A DNA stretch of 42,137 nucleotides from VRUE01 sp035997045 (GCA_035997045.1 DASYIY010000046.1:1-42137); one strand, 5' to 3'. Shown: positions 10,055 through 17,681, counted from the first letter of the stretch. Notes: generated by a model from the sequence alone, not told the origin. Translations and numbers: made by a program.

Positions 10055-10510
10055 ATGAAGAAGGTCGCGACTCTTCTCGCACTTGCCCTCGCATCGGTCG
10101 CCCTCGTCGCCTGCGGAAGCAGTAGCAGCAGCGACTCCAGCTCCACCACGTCGACCAGCGGCGGCGAATCCACCAGCGGCGCCACCTCGGGCGGTGGCAA
10201 GGAAGAAAGCAGCGGTGGCGGTGGCTCAACCGTCAGCTTCGAAGCCGACCCGGGCGGAGAACTCGCCTACACGACCACCAAAGCCACAGCCAAAGCCGGC
10301 AAGGTGACGATCGACTTCAAGAACCCCCAGGCCCTGACCCACGACGTGGCGATCGAAGACTCCAGCGGCAAAGAAGTGGGCGCAACAGAACTGATCGCCA
10401 GCGGCGAAGACTCGACCACGGTCGACCTCAAACCAGGCACTTACCACTTCTTCTGCACCGTGCCAGGCCACAGGGAAGCCGGCATGGAAGGCGTCCTCAC
10501 CGTCAAGTAG
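10055..10510 (+). CDS. Cupredoxin-domain lipoprotein (plastocyanin-like)
   Basis: Secreted, lipid-anchored copper protein of 151 residues. The signal peptide MKKVATLLALALASVALVAC ends in lipobox LVAC (Cys20). A Ser/Thr/Gly-rich tether of about 40 residues follows, then a single cupredoxin domain. The type-1 copper ligands are visible: His in ALTHDVAI, then Cys, His and Met in FFCTVPGHREAGM. ATG 10055 has AGGAAAGGA about 8 nt upstream; the frame is open far upstream, but that part is not coding. It probably carries electrons outside the membrane; the partner is unknown. Followed by a clear terminator hairpin. Confidence 0.94.
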   Translation: MKKVATLLALALASVALVACGSSSSSDSSSTTSTSGGESTSGATSGGGKEESSGGGGSTVSFEADPGGELAYTTTKATAKAGKVTIDFKNPQALTHDVAIEDSSGKEVGATELIASGEDSTTVDLKPGTYHFFCTVPGHREAGMEGVLTVK

Positions 10511-10522
10511 CCGAGGGAATGT

Positions 10523-10546
10523 GGCGCCCGTCAGCAGGCGGGCGCC
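10523..10546 (+). terminator. Hairpin terminator after the cupredoxin gene
   Basis: A perfect 8-bp stem, GGCGCCCG with CGGGCGCC, closes an 8-nt loop and is followed by TTT. It sits 12 nt after the stop of the cupredoxin gene and 30 nt before the lumazine synthase start, so it separates two transcripts. Confidence 0.7.
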
Positions 10547-10576
10547 TTTGCAGATAGAAGGAGAGGAGCATCCGCT

Positions 10577-11047
10577 ATGGGCCAGGAGAACAAGAACAGC
10601 CGCCGCCTTGCCTTCGTCCAGTCGTGTTGGCACAAGGATCTCGTCGATCAAATCCGCTCGACGTTCGTCGCCGAGAGCGGGCAGCTCCGAATCGCGGAGT
10701 CTCAGATCGACTTCTTCGAGGTGACCGGCGCCTTCGAGATTCCACTGCACGCAATGCGGCTGGCGGAAGGCGGCAGCTACGACGCGATCGTTGCGGCCGG
10801 ACTCGTCGTCGATGGGGGCATCTACCGCCACGAGTTCGTCGCCGACGCGGTGATCGGCGGACTGATGCGAGTTCAGCTCGACACCGGCGTTCCGGTTATC
10901 TCAGCGGTCCTCACCCCACACCACTTCCACGAGCACGAGACTCATCGCGCCTTCTTCTTCGAGCACCTCGAAACCAAGGGAACCGAGGCCGCACGCGCCT
11001 GCGCTCACACGATCGACGCACTGAACCGATTGCCGGCCTCCGCCTAA
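10577..11047 (+). CDS. ribH2: 6,7-dimethyl-8-ribityllumazine synthase, RibH2-type
   Basis: Condenses 5-amino-6-ribitylaminouracil with dihydroxybutanone phosphate to form the riboflavin precursor lumazine. 156 residues. Motifs are FEVTGAFEIPLHAMRLAEGG, GLVVDGGIYRHEFVADAVIGGLM, VPVISAVLTPHHFHEHETH and FFFEHLETKGTEAARAC. The DGGIYRHEFV and LTPHHFHE segments are those of the Brucella/Rhizobium type II (RibH2, decameric) enzyme, not the common icosahedral RibH. GAAGGAGAGGAG lies just upstream of ATG 10577. No other rib gene is nearby, so it is an isolated copy and may not be the housekeeping enzyme. Confidence 0.92.
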   Translation: MGQENKNSRRLAFVQSCWHKDLVDQIRSTFVAESGQLRIAESQIDFFEVTGAFEIPLHAMRLAEGGSYDAIVAAGLVVDGGIYRHEFVADAVIGGLMRVQLDTGVPVISAVLTPHHFHEHETHRAFFFEHLETKGTEAARACAHTIDALNRLPASA

Positions 11048-11067
11048 CTGCGCCCGAGCGAGATGGC

Positions 11068-11541
11068 TCAGGCGGGCGGGGCCATCACGCGGGTGACGCT
11101 GTCACCGACGAAACAGGGCTTCTCGTTGCCCTCGACCTCGAGGGTGAAGCGGGTCACGACCTGCCACCAGCCGCCGCCCTTCTCTTCGACCGAGACGACC
11201 TCGGCGCGGCCGCGGACGCGGGCATCGACGGGAACCGGAGCGGGGAAGCGGATCTTGTCCCAGCCGTAGTTGACCCCGAGGGCGAAGCCGGTCGCGGCGA
11301 TCAGTTCCTTGCGGAAGCCGTCGACCAGCGAGAGGGTCAGGTTGCCGTGGGCGATCGTCGTTCCGAACGGACTCTCCTTCTTGGCCCGCTCGACGTCGAC
11401 GTGGATCCACTGGTCGTCGCCGGAGAGCGCGGCAAAGGTATCGATGTCCTCCTGGGTGACGGTGCGCCACTCGCTCGGGCCGATTTCCTGCCCGAGCAGC
11501 GCTTGCATCCCCTCGACACCCTGCACCTCAACGCTTGCCAT
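11068..11541 (-). CDS. MaoC-like (R)-specific enoyl-CoA hydratase
   Basis: Single hot-dog domain protein of 157 residues. The hydratase-2 motif is DIDTFAALSGDDQWIHVDVERA followed by SPFGTTIAHGNLTLSL, giving the catalytic Asp and His pair of the MaoC family. It resembles mycobacterial Rv0130/HtdZ-type 3-hydroxyacyl thioester dehydratases in length and motif. The ORF is open to 11619, but ATG 11541 (MASVEVQGVEGM) is the natural start. Convergent with ribH2: the stops are 20 nt apart, over an imperfect GC-rich hairpin. Confidence 0.92.
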   Translation of the reverse strand: MASVEVQGVEGMQALLGQEIGPSEWRTVTQEDIDTFAALSGDDQWIHVDVERAKKESPFGTTIAHGNLTLSLVDGFRKELIAATGFALGVNYGWDKIRFPAPVPVDARVRGRAEVVSVEEKGGGWWQVVTRFTLEVEGNEKPCFVGDSVTRVMAPPA

Positions 11542-11552
11542 CGGCGGGCAGT

Positions 11553-11954
11553 CTACGCCAGAGCCGCGAGTCGCAGCGGGGCATGGCGGGCGATCGCGCG
11601 GAAATCGGCGTCCTCGCAAAGCAGCTCTGCGTCGTTACGAATCGCCACCGCCGCGATCAGGCAATCGGTGAGCTTGCGCGGCGTCTCACCGCCGCGGCGG
11701 CAGAGTCTGTACAGCTCGGCGGCACTCTCGTAGTCCGCGGGGCCCTCCACGGCGAGAAACTCCAAACCGTAGAGCAGGCGCCGCAGCCGATCGCGGTCGG
11801 CGTCGTCGCGGGCGCCGGCGAGAATCTCCATCACGATCGCATCGGTGCTCGCCAGGTCGAGTCCGTCCTGCAGCGCCGAGCGCACCCGCAGATGGGCTGG
11901 GCCGCCTGTGGCGCGGAGAAACTCCACCCAGGCCGAGCTGTCGACGAGGATCAC
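11553..11954 (-). CDS. vapC: PIN-domain ribonuclease toxin (VapC)
   Basis: Toxin of a type II module, a metal-dependent RNase of 133 residues. The four acidic positions are visible: Asp in ILVDSSAWVEF, Glu in AIVMEILAG, Asp in KLTDCLIAAVAI, and Asp in CEDADFRAI. The start is GTG 11954, which overlaps the stop of the upstream antitoxin gene by 4 nt (GTGA), the usual coupling of vapBC. Confidence 0.93.
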   Translation of the reverse strand: MILVDSSAWVEFLRATGGPAHLRVRSALQDGLDLASTDAIVMEILAGARDDADRDRLRRLLYGLEFLAVEGPADYESAAELYRLCRRGGETPRKLTDCLIAAVAIRNDAELLCEDADFRAIARHAPLRLAALA

Positions 11955-12163
11955 TGTGCTCGGATCTCGTCTGGGGAACGAATCTCGCCGAGGTCGCCGG
12001 CCCATCCGGTCCCCTCCGTCGCCAGCGCCTCCTCGCGGCCCATCGGCTCGCCGACAAGCCTGCGCAGGGCCAAGTCGACGGCCTCGCGCTTGCTGCGCAG
12101 CCGGTAGAGGCGCATCGCCCGATCGATCAAGACGTCGTCGATCTCGATGTTCGTCCGCGCCAT
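11951..12163 (-). CDS. vapB: VapB-type antitoxin (ribbon-helix-helix)
   Basis: Antitoxin of 70 residues. It starts MARTNIEIDDVLIDRAMRLY, a VapB/AbrB-unlike ribbon-helix-helix N-terminus, followed by RSKREAVDLALRRLVG and a toxin-binding tail. The start is ATG 12163; the ORF extends to 12217 without support. An 18-bp perfect palindrome lies 10 nt upstream and is the probable binding site for autorepression by VapBC. Confidence 0.92.
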   Translation of the reverse strand: MARTNIEIDDVLIDRAMRLYRLRSKREAVDLALRRLVGEPMGREEALATEGTGWAGDLGEIRSPDEIRAQ

Positions 12164-12172
12164 TGACACAAG

Positions 12173-12190
12173 ATACACCCTAGGGTGTAT
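12173..12190. promoter_or_regulatory. Palindromic operator of vapBC
   Basis: ATACACCCTAGGGTGTAT is a perfect 18-bp palindrome directly upstream of the vapB start. Ribbon-helix-helix antitoxins bind such sites in their own promoters. The half-site core recurs just beyond it (CTACACC at about 12193-12199), which could allow cooperative binding. That it is bound is inference. Confidence 0.8.
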
Positions 12191-12248
12191 TGCTACACCA
12201 AGAGCCTGTGGACTCACTTCGTCAAACGATTCTCGCGCTCGCTGACGG

Positions 12249-13580
12249 TCACGCCACCAGCCTCACTTCAAAGGTCGGAGCAGTCAGCGCGCCGGCACCG
12301 CCGAGCAGGGCGAGGATGCGGCTTACGTAGGCCGTCGTCTCGGGGATCGCGGGGATGCAGTGGCAGGCTTCGACCGGGGCTGGGCCGGCGTTGTAGGCAG
12401 CGAGGGCAAGCTGGGGGGAGCCGAGCTGGCGGATCAGGTCAGACATCAGGTGAGCCTGGGCATCCATCGCCGCGACCGGGTCGAAAGGATCGGTGAGGCC
12501 ATAGGCGGCGGCCGTGGACGGGATGAACTGGGCAATGCCCTGAGCGCCCGCCGAAGAGGAGGCAAAGGGGTTGAAGTTCGACTCGGCCATCAATTGAGCG
12601 GCGAGCAAAGCGGCGGAGACGTTCCAGTGGGTGGCGGCGCGCAGCAGCGGTGCGCGAAAGCGGGCCGGCACGAATGCGGGCAAGCCGGCCGACCCCGAGA
12701 CCGTCCCGTCTCCCCCGCCGGCCGCGACCGAATTTCCCGCCTCAGAGCACGGCGGTGGACCCATGTCGTAGCCGAAATGCCAGCTCTCCCATTGGTAGCG
12801 CTGAATAAAGCCGAAGCGGCTCGCGTTAGCCGCCAGCCAGCCGTAAGCGGCTTCCGGCCCGAGGTCGAGCTCGGTGGCACAGCGGTGCAGCGAGTGCCCA
12901 GGCGGCGCCACCCACTTCGGGTCCGGGTGGGCGGCGAAGAGGGCTGCCTGTTCGGCGTCGGAGCGAAAGCCCGAGTTGACGACTAGCGCGAGGCCGGCGG
13001 CGCGCGCCGCAACCGCCATCCGGTCGAAGGCGTCGGCGACATCGGGGCGCATCCCCTCCCCTTGCCTGTAGACGAGATGGCCGCTGTAGCCGCCGCCGCT
13101 CGCCGTGGTCGGCGTCGAGTCCGTCGGCGATGCCGGCGCTCCGGCTTCCGCGACGGCCGACGCCTCTATGCGCGTGTGGCCATCGCCGAGTACGAGGCCG
13201 GCGAGCACGCTCGCCCTAGCGCGTACCGGAGCGAACGAGGCCGCGTCGGGGAAATCGAGCCGTAGGTGCGTCGCGCCCACCCCGTTGGCGCGCGCGGCAT
13301 CGAGCGCCGCCGCTCGCGCCCGTGCCAGGTACGCCACTTTCTCGATGTGAAGCGGGTTCGGCAGGCCATTCGGCAGCCTCGGCTGAGAGAGCAGTCGCGG
13401 CAAGTCGTCGCGCATCGAGCGCGCCGCCGAGATCGCGGCCAGATCCGCCGCCCGCTGGACCCTCCCCTTGCCCGTCACCGCACCGGCGATCGCTACCAGC
13501 GCCAGTGCCGCCGCGATCAGGGCGAAGGCCCCGCCCAAGGCCAGCGGCAGCGCCTGCCCGTTCTCGTTCCTGGCTCCCAT
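12249..13580 (-). CDS. Tad-type anchor + VanY-like carboxypeptidase + lytic transglycosylase fusion
   Basis: 443 residues with three parts. Residues about 8-55 (GQALPLALGGAFALIAAALALVAIAG, then RVQRAADLAAISAARSM) match the N-terminal segment of TadE/TadG-like pseudopilins. Residues about 165-275 form an M15/VanY D,D-carboxypeptidase with zinc motif SLHRCATELDLG (His-x6-Asp) and WESWHFGY. Residues about 310-430 form an SLT lytic transglycosylase with catalytic Glu in LMAESNFNPFASSSAGAQGIAQFIPSTAAAYGL and the ALAAYNAGP motif. Both enzyme sites look intact. It should sit at the outer membrane face and cut peptidoglycan in peptide and glycan. The start is ATG 13580; ATG/GTG 13622 is possible. Confidence 0.9.
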   Translation of the reverse strand: MGARNENGQALPLALGGAFALIAAALALVAIAGAVTGKGRVQRAADLAAISAARSMRDDLPRLLSQPRLPNGLPNPLHIEKVAYLARARAAALDAARANGVGATHLRLDFPDAASFAPVRARASVLAGLVLGDGHTRIEASAVAEAGAPASPTDSTPTTASGGGYSGHLVYRQGEGMRPDVADAFDRMAVAARAAGLALVVNSGFRSDAEQAALFAAHPDPKWVAPPGHSLHRCATELDLGPEAAYGWLAANASRFGFIQRYQWESWHFGYDMGPPPCSEAGNSVAAGGGDGTVSGSAGLPAFVPARFRAPLLRAATHWNVSAALLAAQLMAESNFNPFASSSAGAQGIAQFIPSTAAAYGLTDPFDPVAAMDAQAHLMSDLIRQLGSPQLALAAYNAGPAPVEACHCIPAIPETTAYVSRILALLGGAGALTAPTFEVRLVA

Positions 13581-13715
13581 GCCCGCCACCCTGCCCCAGC
13601 GCGGCGCGCCCGTGGTGCGCACAAGCGCACGACTTCGTACCTATTCTGGAACCGAACCTTTTTGCAATCCGAGCCGTAGACCGGACGAGCCACCAACCGA
13701 GCCGAGGAGGCCCCG

Positions 13716-14237
13716 ATGTCGCAGTCCAACATGCTTCGCCCGTCGATCGCCCGGATCCGGACCACTGGACTTGCACTCGCGGTCCTGGTGCTTGCGGTTG
13801 CGGCGATCGCCGGCGGGGCCTTTGCCAAAAGCACGCCCAGCAAGCGCGTGGCCAAAGAGGCAGCGAACGCCACCCTCGGCAAGACCGTGCTGACGACCAC
13901 AAGCGGACGCACCCTTTACAGCCTCAGCGTCGAGAAGAACGGCAAGTTCATCTGCACCGGCTCCTGCCTCTCGGTCTGGCACCCGCTGACGGTGCCGGCC
14001 GGGGTCAAGCCGACCGGCCCGGTAAAGCTGGGCACGATCGAAAGACCCGAAGGCGGCACCCAGGTGACCTACAAAGGCCGCCCGCTATATCGCTTCGGGT
14101 CCGACACCAAGGCCGGCGACGCCAACGGCGAGGGAATCAAGGACGTCGGCACCTGGCACGCCGCGACGCCTCCGCAGCCGAAGGCCGCACCGGCGCCGCA
14201 GCCACAGCCGACTCCAGAAAATCCGTACGGCTACTGA
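13716..14237 (+). CDS. Secreted COG4315-type repeat protein (PF03640-like)
   Basis: 173 residues. The signal peptide (LALAVLVLAVAAIAGGAFA) is followed by two copies of the 'secreted repeat of unknown function': GRTLYSLSVEKNGKFICTGSCLSVWHPL and KGRPLYRFGSDTKAGDANGEG, ending in GTWHAATP. The tail is proline-rich (PQPKAAPAPQPQPTPENPYGY). The two Cys in ICTGSC may pair. GGAGG lies 7 nt before ATG 13716. Function is unknown; relatives are called predicted lipoproteins, but this one has no lipobox. Divergent from the Tad-VanY-SLT gene. Confidence 0.88.
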   Translation: MSQSNMLRPSIARIRTTGLALAVLVLAVAAIAGGAFAKSTPSKRVAKEAANATLGKTVLTTTSGRTLYSLSVEKNGKFICTGSCLSVWHPLTVPAGVKPTGPVKLGTIERPEGGTQVTYKGRPLYRFGSDTKAGDANGEGIKDVGTWHAATPPQPKAAPAPQPQPTPENPYGY

Positions 14238-14259
14238 CAGCGCGTAGCCGGTAGCGGCG

Positions 14260-15255
14260 CTAGCGCGAGCGCACGGCCTCGATCGTCTGCCTCAGCGTCG
14301 CGCGAGCGTCGTAGTGGGGCATCCAGTGCAGCTTGCGCCGGGCGCGCGCGGTGTCCATCAGCACGGGCCGGCGGACCGCCTCGATCCAGGCGGCCTCGTC
14401 GGGCAGGAACGGCATCAGGGCGACGGCCTCGGCGGCGACCCCGACCGCGAGGTGGGGCGCCGGCACCGCGTGCCAGCCGAGCGCATGGGCGAGGTCGGTG
14501 ATCGTCAGCTGCCCCGGCCCGGCGAGGTTGTAGACGCCGGAATCGCCGAGGCCAAGAACGGCGGCGCAGAGGGCGGTGGCGACATCGTCGTGGTGGATCA
14601 ACTGGAACGGCACGCCTGGGTCGGGCAGCACCGGCCGCAGCTCCGGCACCTTGCCGAGCGCCCAGCGCAGCGGCCCGGGGATCCGCTGGCCGATCGCCAG
14701 CAGCGGGACCAGGTCGAGCAGCAACGTTGCTTCCGGACCGGCGACGATGCAGGGGCGAAAGACATAGGCGTCGGTATCCGAGCCCTCGAGCGCGGCGGCG
14801 AGCTCGGCCTCGACCTCGGCCTTGTGGGCGGAGTAGGGATGGCGCGAGGTTCCCCGCACCGGCTCGTCCTCATCGAGCAGGGCCGGCATGCCGCGGCGAA
14901 ATCCGTAGGCGGCGACCGAGGAGGTGTAGACCAGCCGCTTTGCGCCCGCGGTCGCGGTCGCCTCGAAGACGTTGCGCGATCCGGTCAGGTTGACCTCACG
15001 GCTCTCGCTGCCGCCGGCGACGATCGCGAAGGCGAGGTGGACGACCACATCGGCATCCGCGACCAGCTCGTCGACCGCGTCGCGGTCGAGCACGTCGCCG
15101 CGCCGGTACTCGGTCTTCTCCCAGCCGTGCCCGGCGAGGTCGAACGGCCGCCGCGCCATGCCGATCACCCGCTCGACTTCGGGCAGCCGCTCGAGCGCGG
15201 AGATGAAGGCCCTGCCGATCTCGCCCGTGGGGCCGGTGACTGCGACGGTCAGCAT
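14260..15255 (-). CDS. NAD(P)-dependent epimerase/dehydratase (extended SDR)
   Basis: 331 residues. The nucleotide loop is VTGPTGEIGRAF, the catalytic residues are Ser in VYTSSVAAYG and Tyr/Lys in YSAHKAEVE, and the C-terminal half has the substrate domain of extended SDRs (FQLIHHDDVATAL, GVYNLAGPGQLT). It is probably a sugar-nucleotide epimerase or a related reductase; the substrate is not evident. ATG 15255 is chosen because MLTVAVTGPTG is the natural N-terminus, though the frame is open to 15315. Confidence 0.92.
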   Translation of the reverse strand: MLTVAVTGPTGEIGRAFISALERLPEVERVIGMARRPFDLAGHGWEKTEYRRGDVLDRDAVDELVADADVVVHLAFAIVAGGSESREVNLTGSRNVFEATATAGAKRLVYTSSVAAYGFRRGMPALLDEDEPVRGTSRHPYSAHKAEVEAELAAALEGSDTDAYVFRPCIVAGPEATLLLDLVPLLAIGQRIPGPLRWALGKVPELRPVLPDPGVPFQLIHHDDVATALCAAVLGLGDSGVYNLAGPGQLTITDLAHALGWHAVPAPHLAVGVAAEAVALMPFLPDEAAWIEAVRRPVLMDTARARRKLHWMPHYDARATLRQTIEAVRSR

Positions 15256-15295
15256 GCGGCGATTCTGGCGAAACGCGAGGCGTGACGACGAGCGC

Positions 15296-15688
15296 TCAGA
15301 CCTCGACGATCTCAATCAGCTCCTCGAGGCCGCGCAGGTCCTTGGCGTCGCGGGTGTAGAGGGGCAGCTCGTAGGCGAGAGCAGTTGCGGCGATCATCAG
15401 GTCGACGGCGCGACCGCCGCGTACTTTGCGATCCACGGCCGCGCAAACGATCCCGTACGCACGAGCGCATGACGGATCGAAAGGCAGGGCTTCGAGGTTT
15501 GCCTCGACGAATTGAAGGTGGCTCTGGCGGCGCGCCCGAGTCAACTCGTCACGCGCAGCGTACGGACCCGTGGCAAGCTCTCCGAGAGTCAGGGCCGAGA
15601 TCGCAACCTCGGCAGGGAACCGCACCGCGTCGAGGTCGCGAATGTCCACCGCGACCGACGTATCGATCAGACCTCGATCTTCACTCAA
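15296..15688 (-). CDS. PIN-domain toxin of a second toxin-antitoxin module
   Basis: VapC-like ribonuclease toxin of about 130 residues. PIN acids are visible: Asp in GLIDTSVAVDI, Glu in LTLGELATGPY, Asp in GRAVDLMIAATALAY and Asp in TRDAKDL. The N-terminal part of the open frame overlaps the antitoxin gene and is not native. The likely start is TTG 15688, 8 nt inside the antitoxin gene. The first PIN strand begins only a few residues later, as in other VapC proteins. Confidence 0.88.
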   Translation of the reverse strand: MSEDRGLIDTSVAVDIRDLDAVRFPAEVAISALTLGELATGPYAARDELTRARRQSHLQFVEANLEALPFDPSCARAYGIVCAAVDRKVRGGRAVDLMIAATALAYELPLYTRDAKDLRGLEELIEIVEV

Positions 15689-15944
15689 CCCAGTAGCGAG
15701 GCATAGGGTCCTGATCGACATAGCGGTCGATGTCGGCGCGAAGCTCCTCGTAGTCGATGCTCGGAGCGCCTTTGAACGCCGCGATGAGCTCTCTCGTCGG
15801 AACGAACTGACGCCGCTTGTACGGCCGCAGTTCACCGACCGGCTTGCCGTTGCGAGTCACGAGGAAGTCCTCGCCCCGGTCGAGGGCGCGCATGATCTCG
15901 CCGCTGTCGTTGCGCAGTTCTCGCTGGGTCAATTTCCGCGTCAT
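15681..15944 (-). CDS. Phd/YefM-type antitoxin
   Basis: 87 residues, starting MTRKLTQRELRNDSGEIMRALDRGEDFLVTRNGKPVGELRP, the typical N-terminal DNA-binding domain of Phd/YefM antitoxins (also found with VapC partners). The C-terminal tail (ELRADIDRYVDQDPMPRYWVE) should wrap the toxin. The start ATG 15944 is followed in frame by the whole family domain. The coding region overlaps the annotated end of the upstream Tad-locus gene in another frame. Confidence 0.9.
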   Translation of the reverse strand: MTRKLTQRELRNDSGEIMRALDRGEDFLVTRNGKPVGELRPYKRRQFVPTRELIAAFKGAPSIDYEELRADIDRYVDQDPMPRYWVE

Positions 15945-16557
15945 CGAAATCACTGTAGCACGCGTGCGCCGCTGAAATTTCGCTTTCCAAAAGGGAATCA
16001 AGCAGTACGGCGGGCAAGCTGCCGGGAGATCCCGGGGGCAGGACGCCGAACAACGCACGGCGAGCAGGAACCCAACCCAGCGCACGCATCTGGACCTTCG
16101 TGCGCAGTTCACGGCTGACCAGATCGCGAACCGCCAGCGCAGTGAGCGCACGGTCCTTGTCGAGGTCGGCTCGGAGCATCGCGCCGGTGGGCCGAATGCC
16201 GTTGCTGGCAAGCGCCTCCCGAAGCCGCGACGGCGGCAGGTGGATGACGGCGACGGAATCCCGGACCAGCGGCAGCGCCGCATGCACGCCGTCGAACCGA
16301 TCCGGATCGTCGGGAACAGCGAGGTGGCAGAACTGCCCGCGCGAGGCAGCGCGCAATTGCGGCAGGTGGACGGCGAGCCGCTCCTCCAGCTCGCGTGCGC
16401 CGGTCGAGGCGACCAGGGTCGGGCGCGGCGGGCGACCGCCAACGTCGATCAGCAATCCCGGCCGGTCCGGCTCCGAGCCGGCGCAGGCGAGCGCCGCTGC
16501 CGCAGCTCTCGAGCCGCTAGCCGCACCGACGGCGGTGACGAGAACGACGGCACTCAT
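15832..16557 (-). CDS. Unknown protein of the Tad remnant (possible degenerate TadZ/CpaE-like), 3' end doubtful
   Basis: 241 residues as read. It starts MSAVVLVTAVGAASGSRAAAAALACAG, a strand-loop-helix like a P-loop ATPase but lacking the Walker lysine, then LLIDVGGRPPRPTLVAS and FCHLAVPDDPDRFDGV. This resembles a degenerate MinD/TadZ-like fold, but only weakly. It overlaps the TadE gene upstream by 4 nt (ATGA), so it belongs to that operon. The last ~37 codons run in a different frame through the antitoxin gene and have an Arg-rich, non-native composition, so the true end was probably lost or replaced near 15950 when the toxin-antitoxin module arrived. Confidence 0.6.
   Translation of the reverse strand: MSAVVLVTAVGAASGSRAAAAALACAGSEPDRPGLLIDVGGRPPRPTLVASTGARELEERLAVHLPQLRAASRGQFCHLAVPDDPDRFDGVHAALPLVRDSVAVIHLPPSRLREALASNGIRPTGAMLRADLDKDRALTALAVRDLVSRELRTKVQMRALGWVPARRALFGVLPPGSPGSLPAVLLDSLLESEISAAHACYSDFDDAEIDPARTAQRQRRDHARPRPGRGLPRDSQRQAGR
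15958..15967. promoter_or_regulatory. Possible operator of the Phd-VapC module
   Basis: GCACGCGTGC is a perfect 10-bp palindrome located 14-23 nt before the antitoxin ATG. Phd-family antitoxins repress their own promoter through short palindromes. In GC-rich DNA such a site can occur by chance, so support is weak. Confidence 0.35.
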
Positions 16558-16889
16558 CGCGGGGACTTCCTGGCGAAAGCGGAACTGCTGACGGCAAGGT
16601 GCTCGGCCAGCGACGGGAACGGCGAGGGCGGGGTCAGCCGCACCGTGACCTCTCCCCCGCGCACCGAGACCTCGCTGTCATCGTCGGCCCAGTCGGGCAG
16701 GGCGGCACGCACTGCGCCGGTCGCCGGCCGTCCGGCCGCAAGCGCCAGGGCCCCCGCCTCGGCGGCCCCGTCGGCGAGGGTCAGGGCGTAGCCGGTAGCG
16801 AGGAGCTGGAGCGTGAGGAGCCCGGCAAGCAGCAGCGCGGGCAGCGCCGCAACAAGCTCCACGGTCGCCTGTCCCCCCGCCCTACCCAT
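16554..16889 (-). CDS. TadE-like pseudopilin (second)
   Basis: 111 residues. The N-terminus MGRAGGQATVELVAALPALLLAGLLTLQLLATGYALTLADGAAEAGALALAAG has the prepilin-like G-Q-A-T-V-E start of TadE proteins, then one membrane helix and a short outer domain. It overlaps the upstream TadE gene by 8 nt and the next gene by 4 nt. TadE proteins are minor pseudopilins of Flp/Tad pili. No tadA, tadB, tadC or flp gene is in the window. Confidence 0.82.
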   Translation of the reverse strand: MGRAGGQATVELVAALPALLLAGLLTLQLLATGYALTLADGAAEAGALALAAGRPATGAVRAALPDWADDDSEVSVRGGEVTVRLTPPSPFPSLAEHLAVSSSAFARKSPR

Positions 16890-17232
16890 CGTCCAACTCT
16901 GTCTTCGCGCCGACGGTCAGTCGCGGCATTCCCGGCAGCAAGCGCGGGATCGCGACCCGCACCGAGACCGCGCCGGACTCGCCTACCTGGGCGCCGGAGC
17001 GCAACAGCGGCGGTAGCGCCCGGCGCGCGGCCGCGGCCGGGTCGCCGCCGACGAGTGCCGCCCGCGCTCCCGCCCGGGCCGCGACCGCAGCCGACCACAG
17101 TGCTTGCCCCGCCAAACCGATCTGTGCCGCCACCAGAACCGCCAGCAGCAGAAAGGGAACCGTCGCGATCAACTCGACCGAGGCGGTCCCTTCTTCCCTG
17201 TGGCCTGCGCTGCTGTCGGTAGGTGGCGACAC
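16882..17232 (-). CDS. TadE-like pseudopilin (first)
   Basis: 116 residues starting at GTG 17232. After a short polar leader come EEGTASVELIATVPFLLLAVLVAAQIGLAGQALWSAAVAARAGARAAL, the conserved Glu5-type TadE start and a membrane helix, then an outer domain of about 65 residues. First gene of a three-gene operon with tight overlaps. The repeat of the TadE fold in two adjacent genes matches the usual TadE/TadF pair. Confidence 0.82.
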   Translation of the reverse strand: MSPPTDSSAGHREEGTASVELIATVPFLLLAVLVAAQIGLAGQALWSAAVAARAGARAALVGGDPAAAARRALPPLLRSGAQVGESGAVSVRVAIPRLLPGMPRLTVGAKTELDDG

Positions 17233-17300
17233 CTGGCGACCGTCGCAGCCGCGGACGCGCGTGTGGCGCGCTCAGGCGCACGAAACAGTGACGGCTCAGC

Positions 17301-17669
17301 TCAGTAAGAGTTCGCGTCGATCCAGATCCGCCAGATCGCGGCGATCGAGGCGCCGAGCAGGAGGATCCAGACCAGCGTGCCGCCGCCGCTGGAGAAGAGC
17401 TCGTCGCTACCGGCGATCAGCAGCGCCAGCATGCCCAAGGCGGCGTAGAGAACCGCCCGGCGGGAGTCGCTCAGCGTCGCCAGGGTGAGCTGGTTCTGGC
17501 GGCTGAGCACGAACACCATCCAGGCGATCGCCGCGAGGAAACCCATCGTGATCGCGGTCAGAGCAGCTTCGGCGAAGTTGCCCCCCGAGGGAGCGAAGGC
17601 GACGAACAGCGCCAGCAGCATGATGATTGCGACATCGCGCAGGGTGCGCACGGGAAAAATTCTACGCAC
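17301..17669 (-). CDS. Small integral membrane protein, unknown function
   Basis: 122 residues from GTG 17669, with four hydrophobic segments (about residues 12-28, 36-54, 70-86 and 97-115) and a short polar N-terminus RIFPVRTLRDV. No domain recognised. It follows the PiT-associated membrane protein by 12 nt and is probably the last gene of the phosphate block transcript. Confidence 0.7.
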   Translation of the reverse strand: MRRIFPVRTLRDVAIIMLLALFVAFAPSGGNFAEAALTAITMGFLAAIAWMVFVLSRQNQLTLATLSDSRRAVLYAALGMLALLIAGSDELFSSGGGTLVWILLLGASIAAIWRIWIDANSY

Positions 17670-17681
17670 CGAGCGACGCGC

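Noticed and set aside
12191..12248. A small gene between vapB and the Tad-VanY-SLT gene
   Set aside because: Only 58 nt remain, with no start codon followed by a useful frame.
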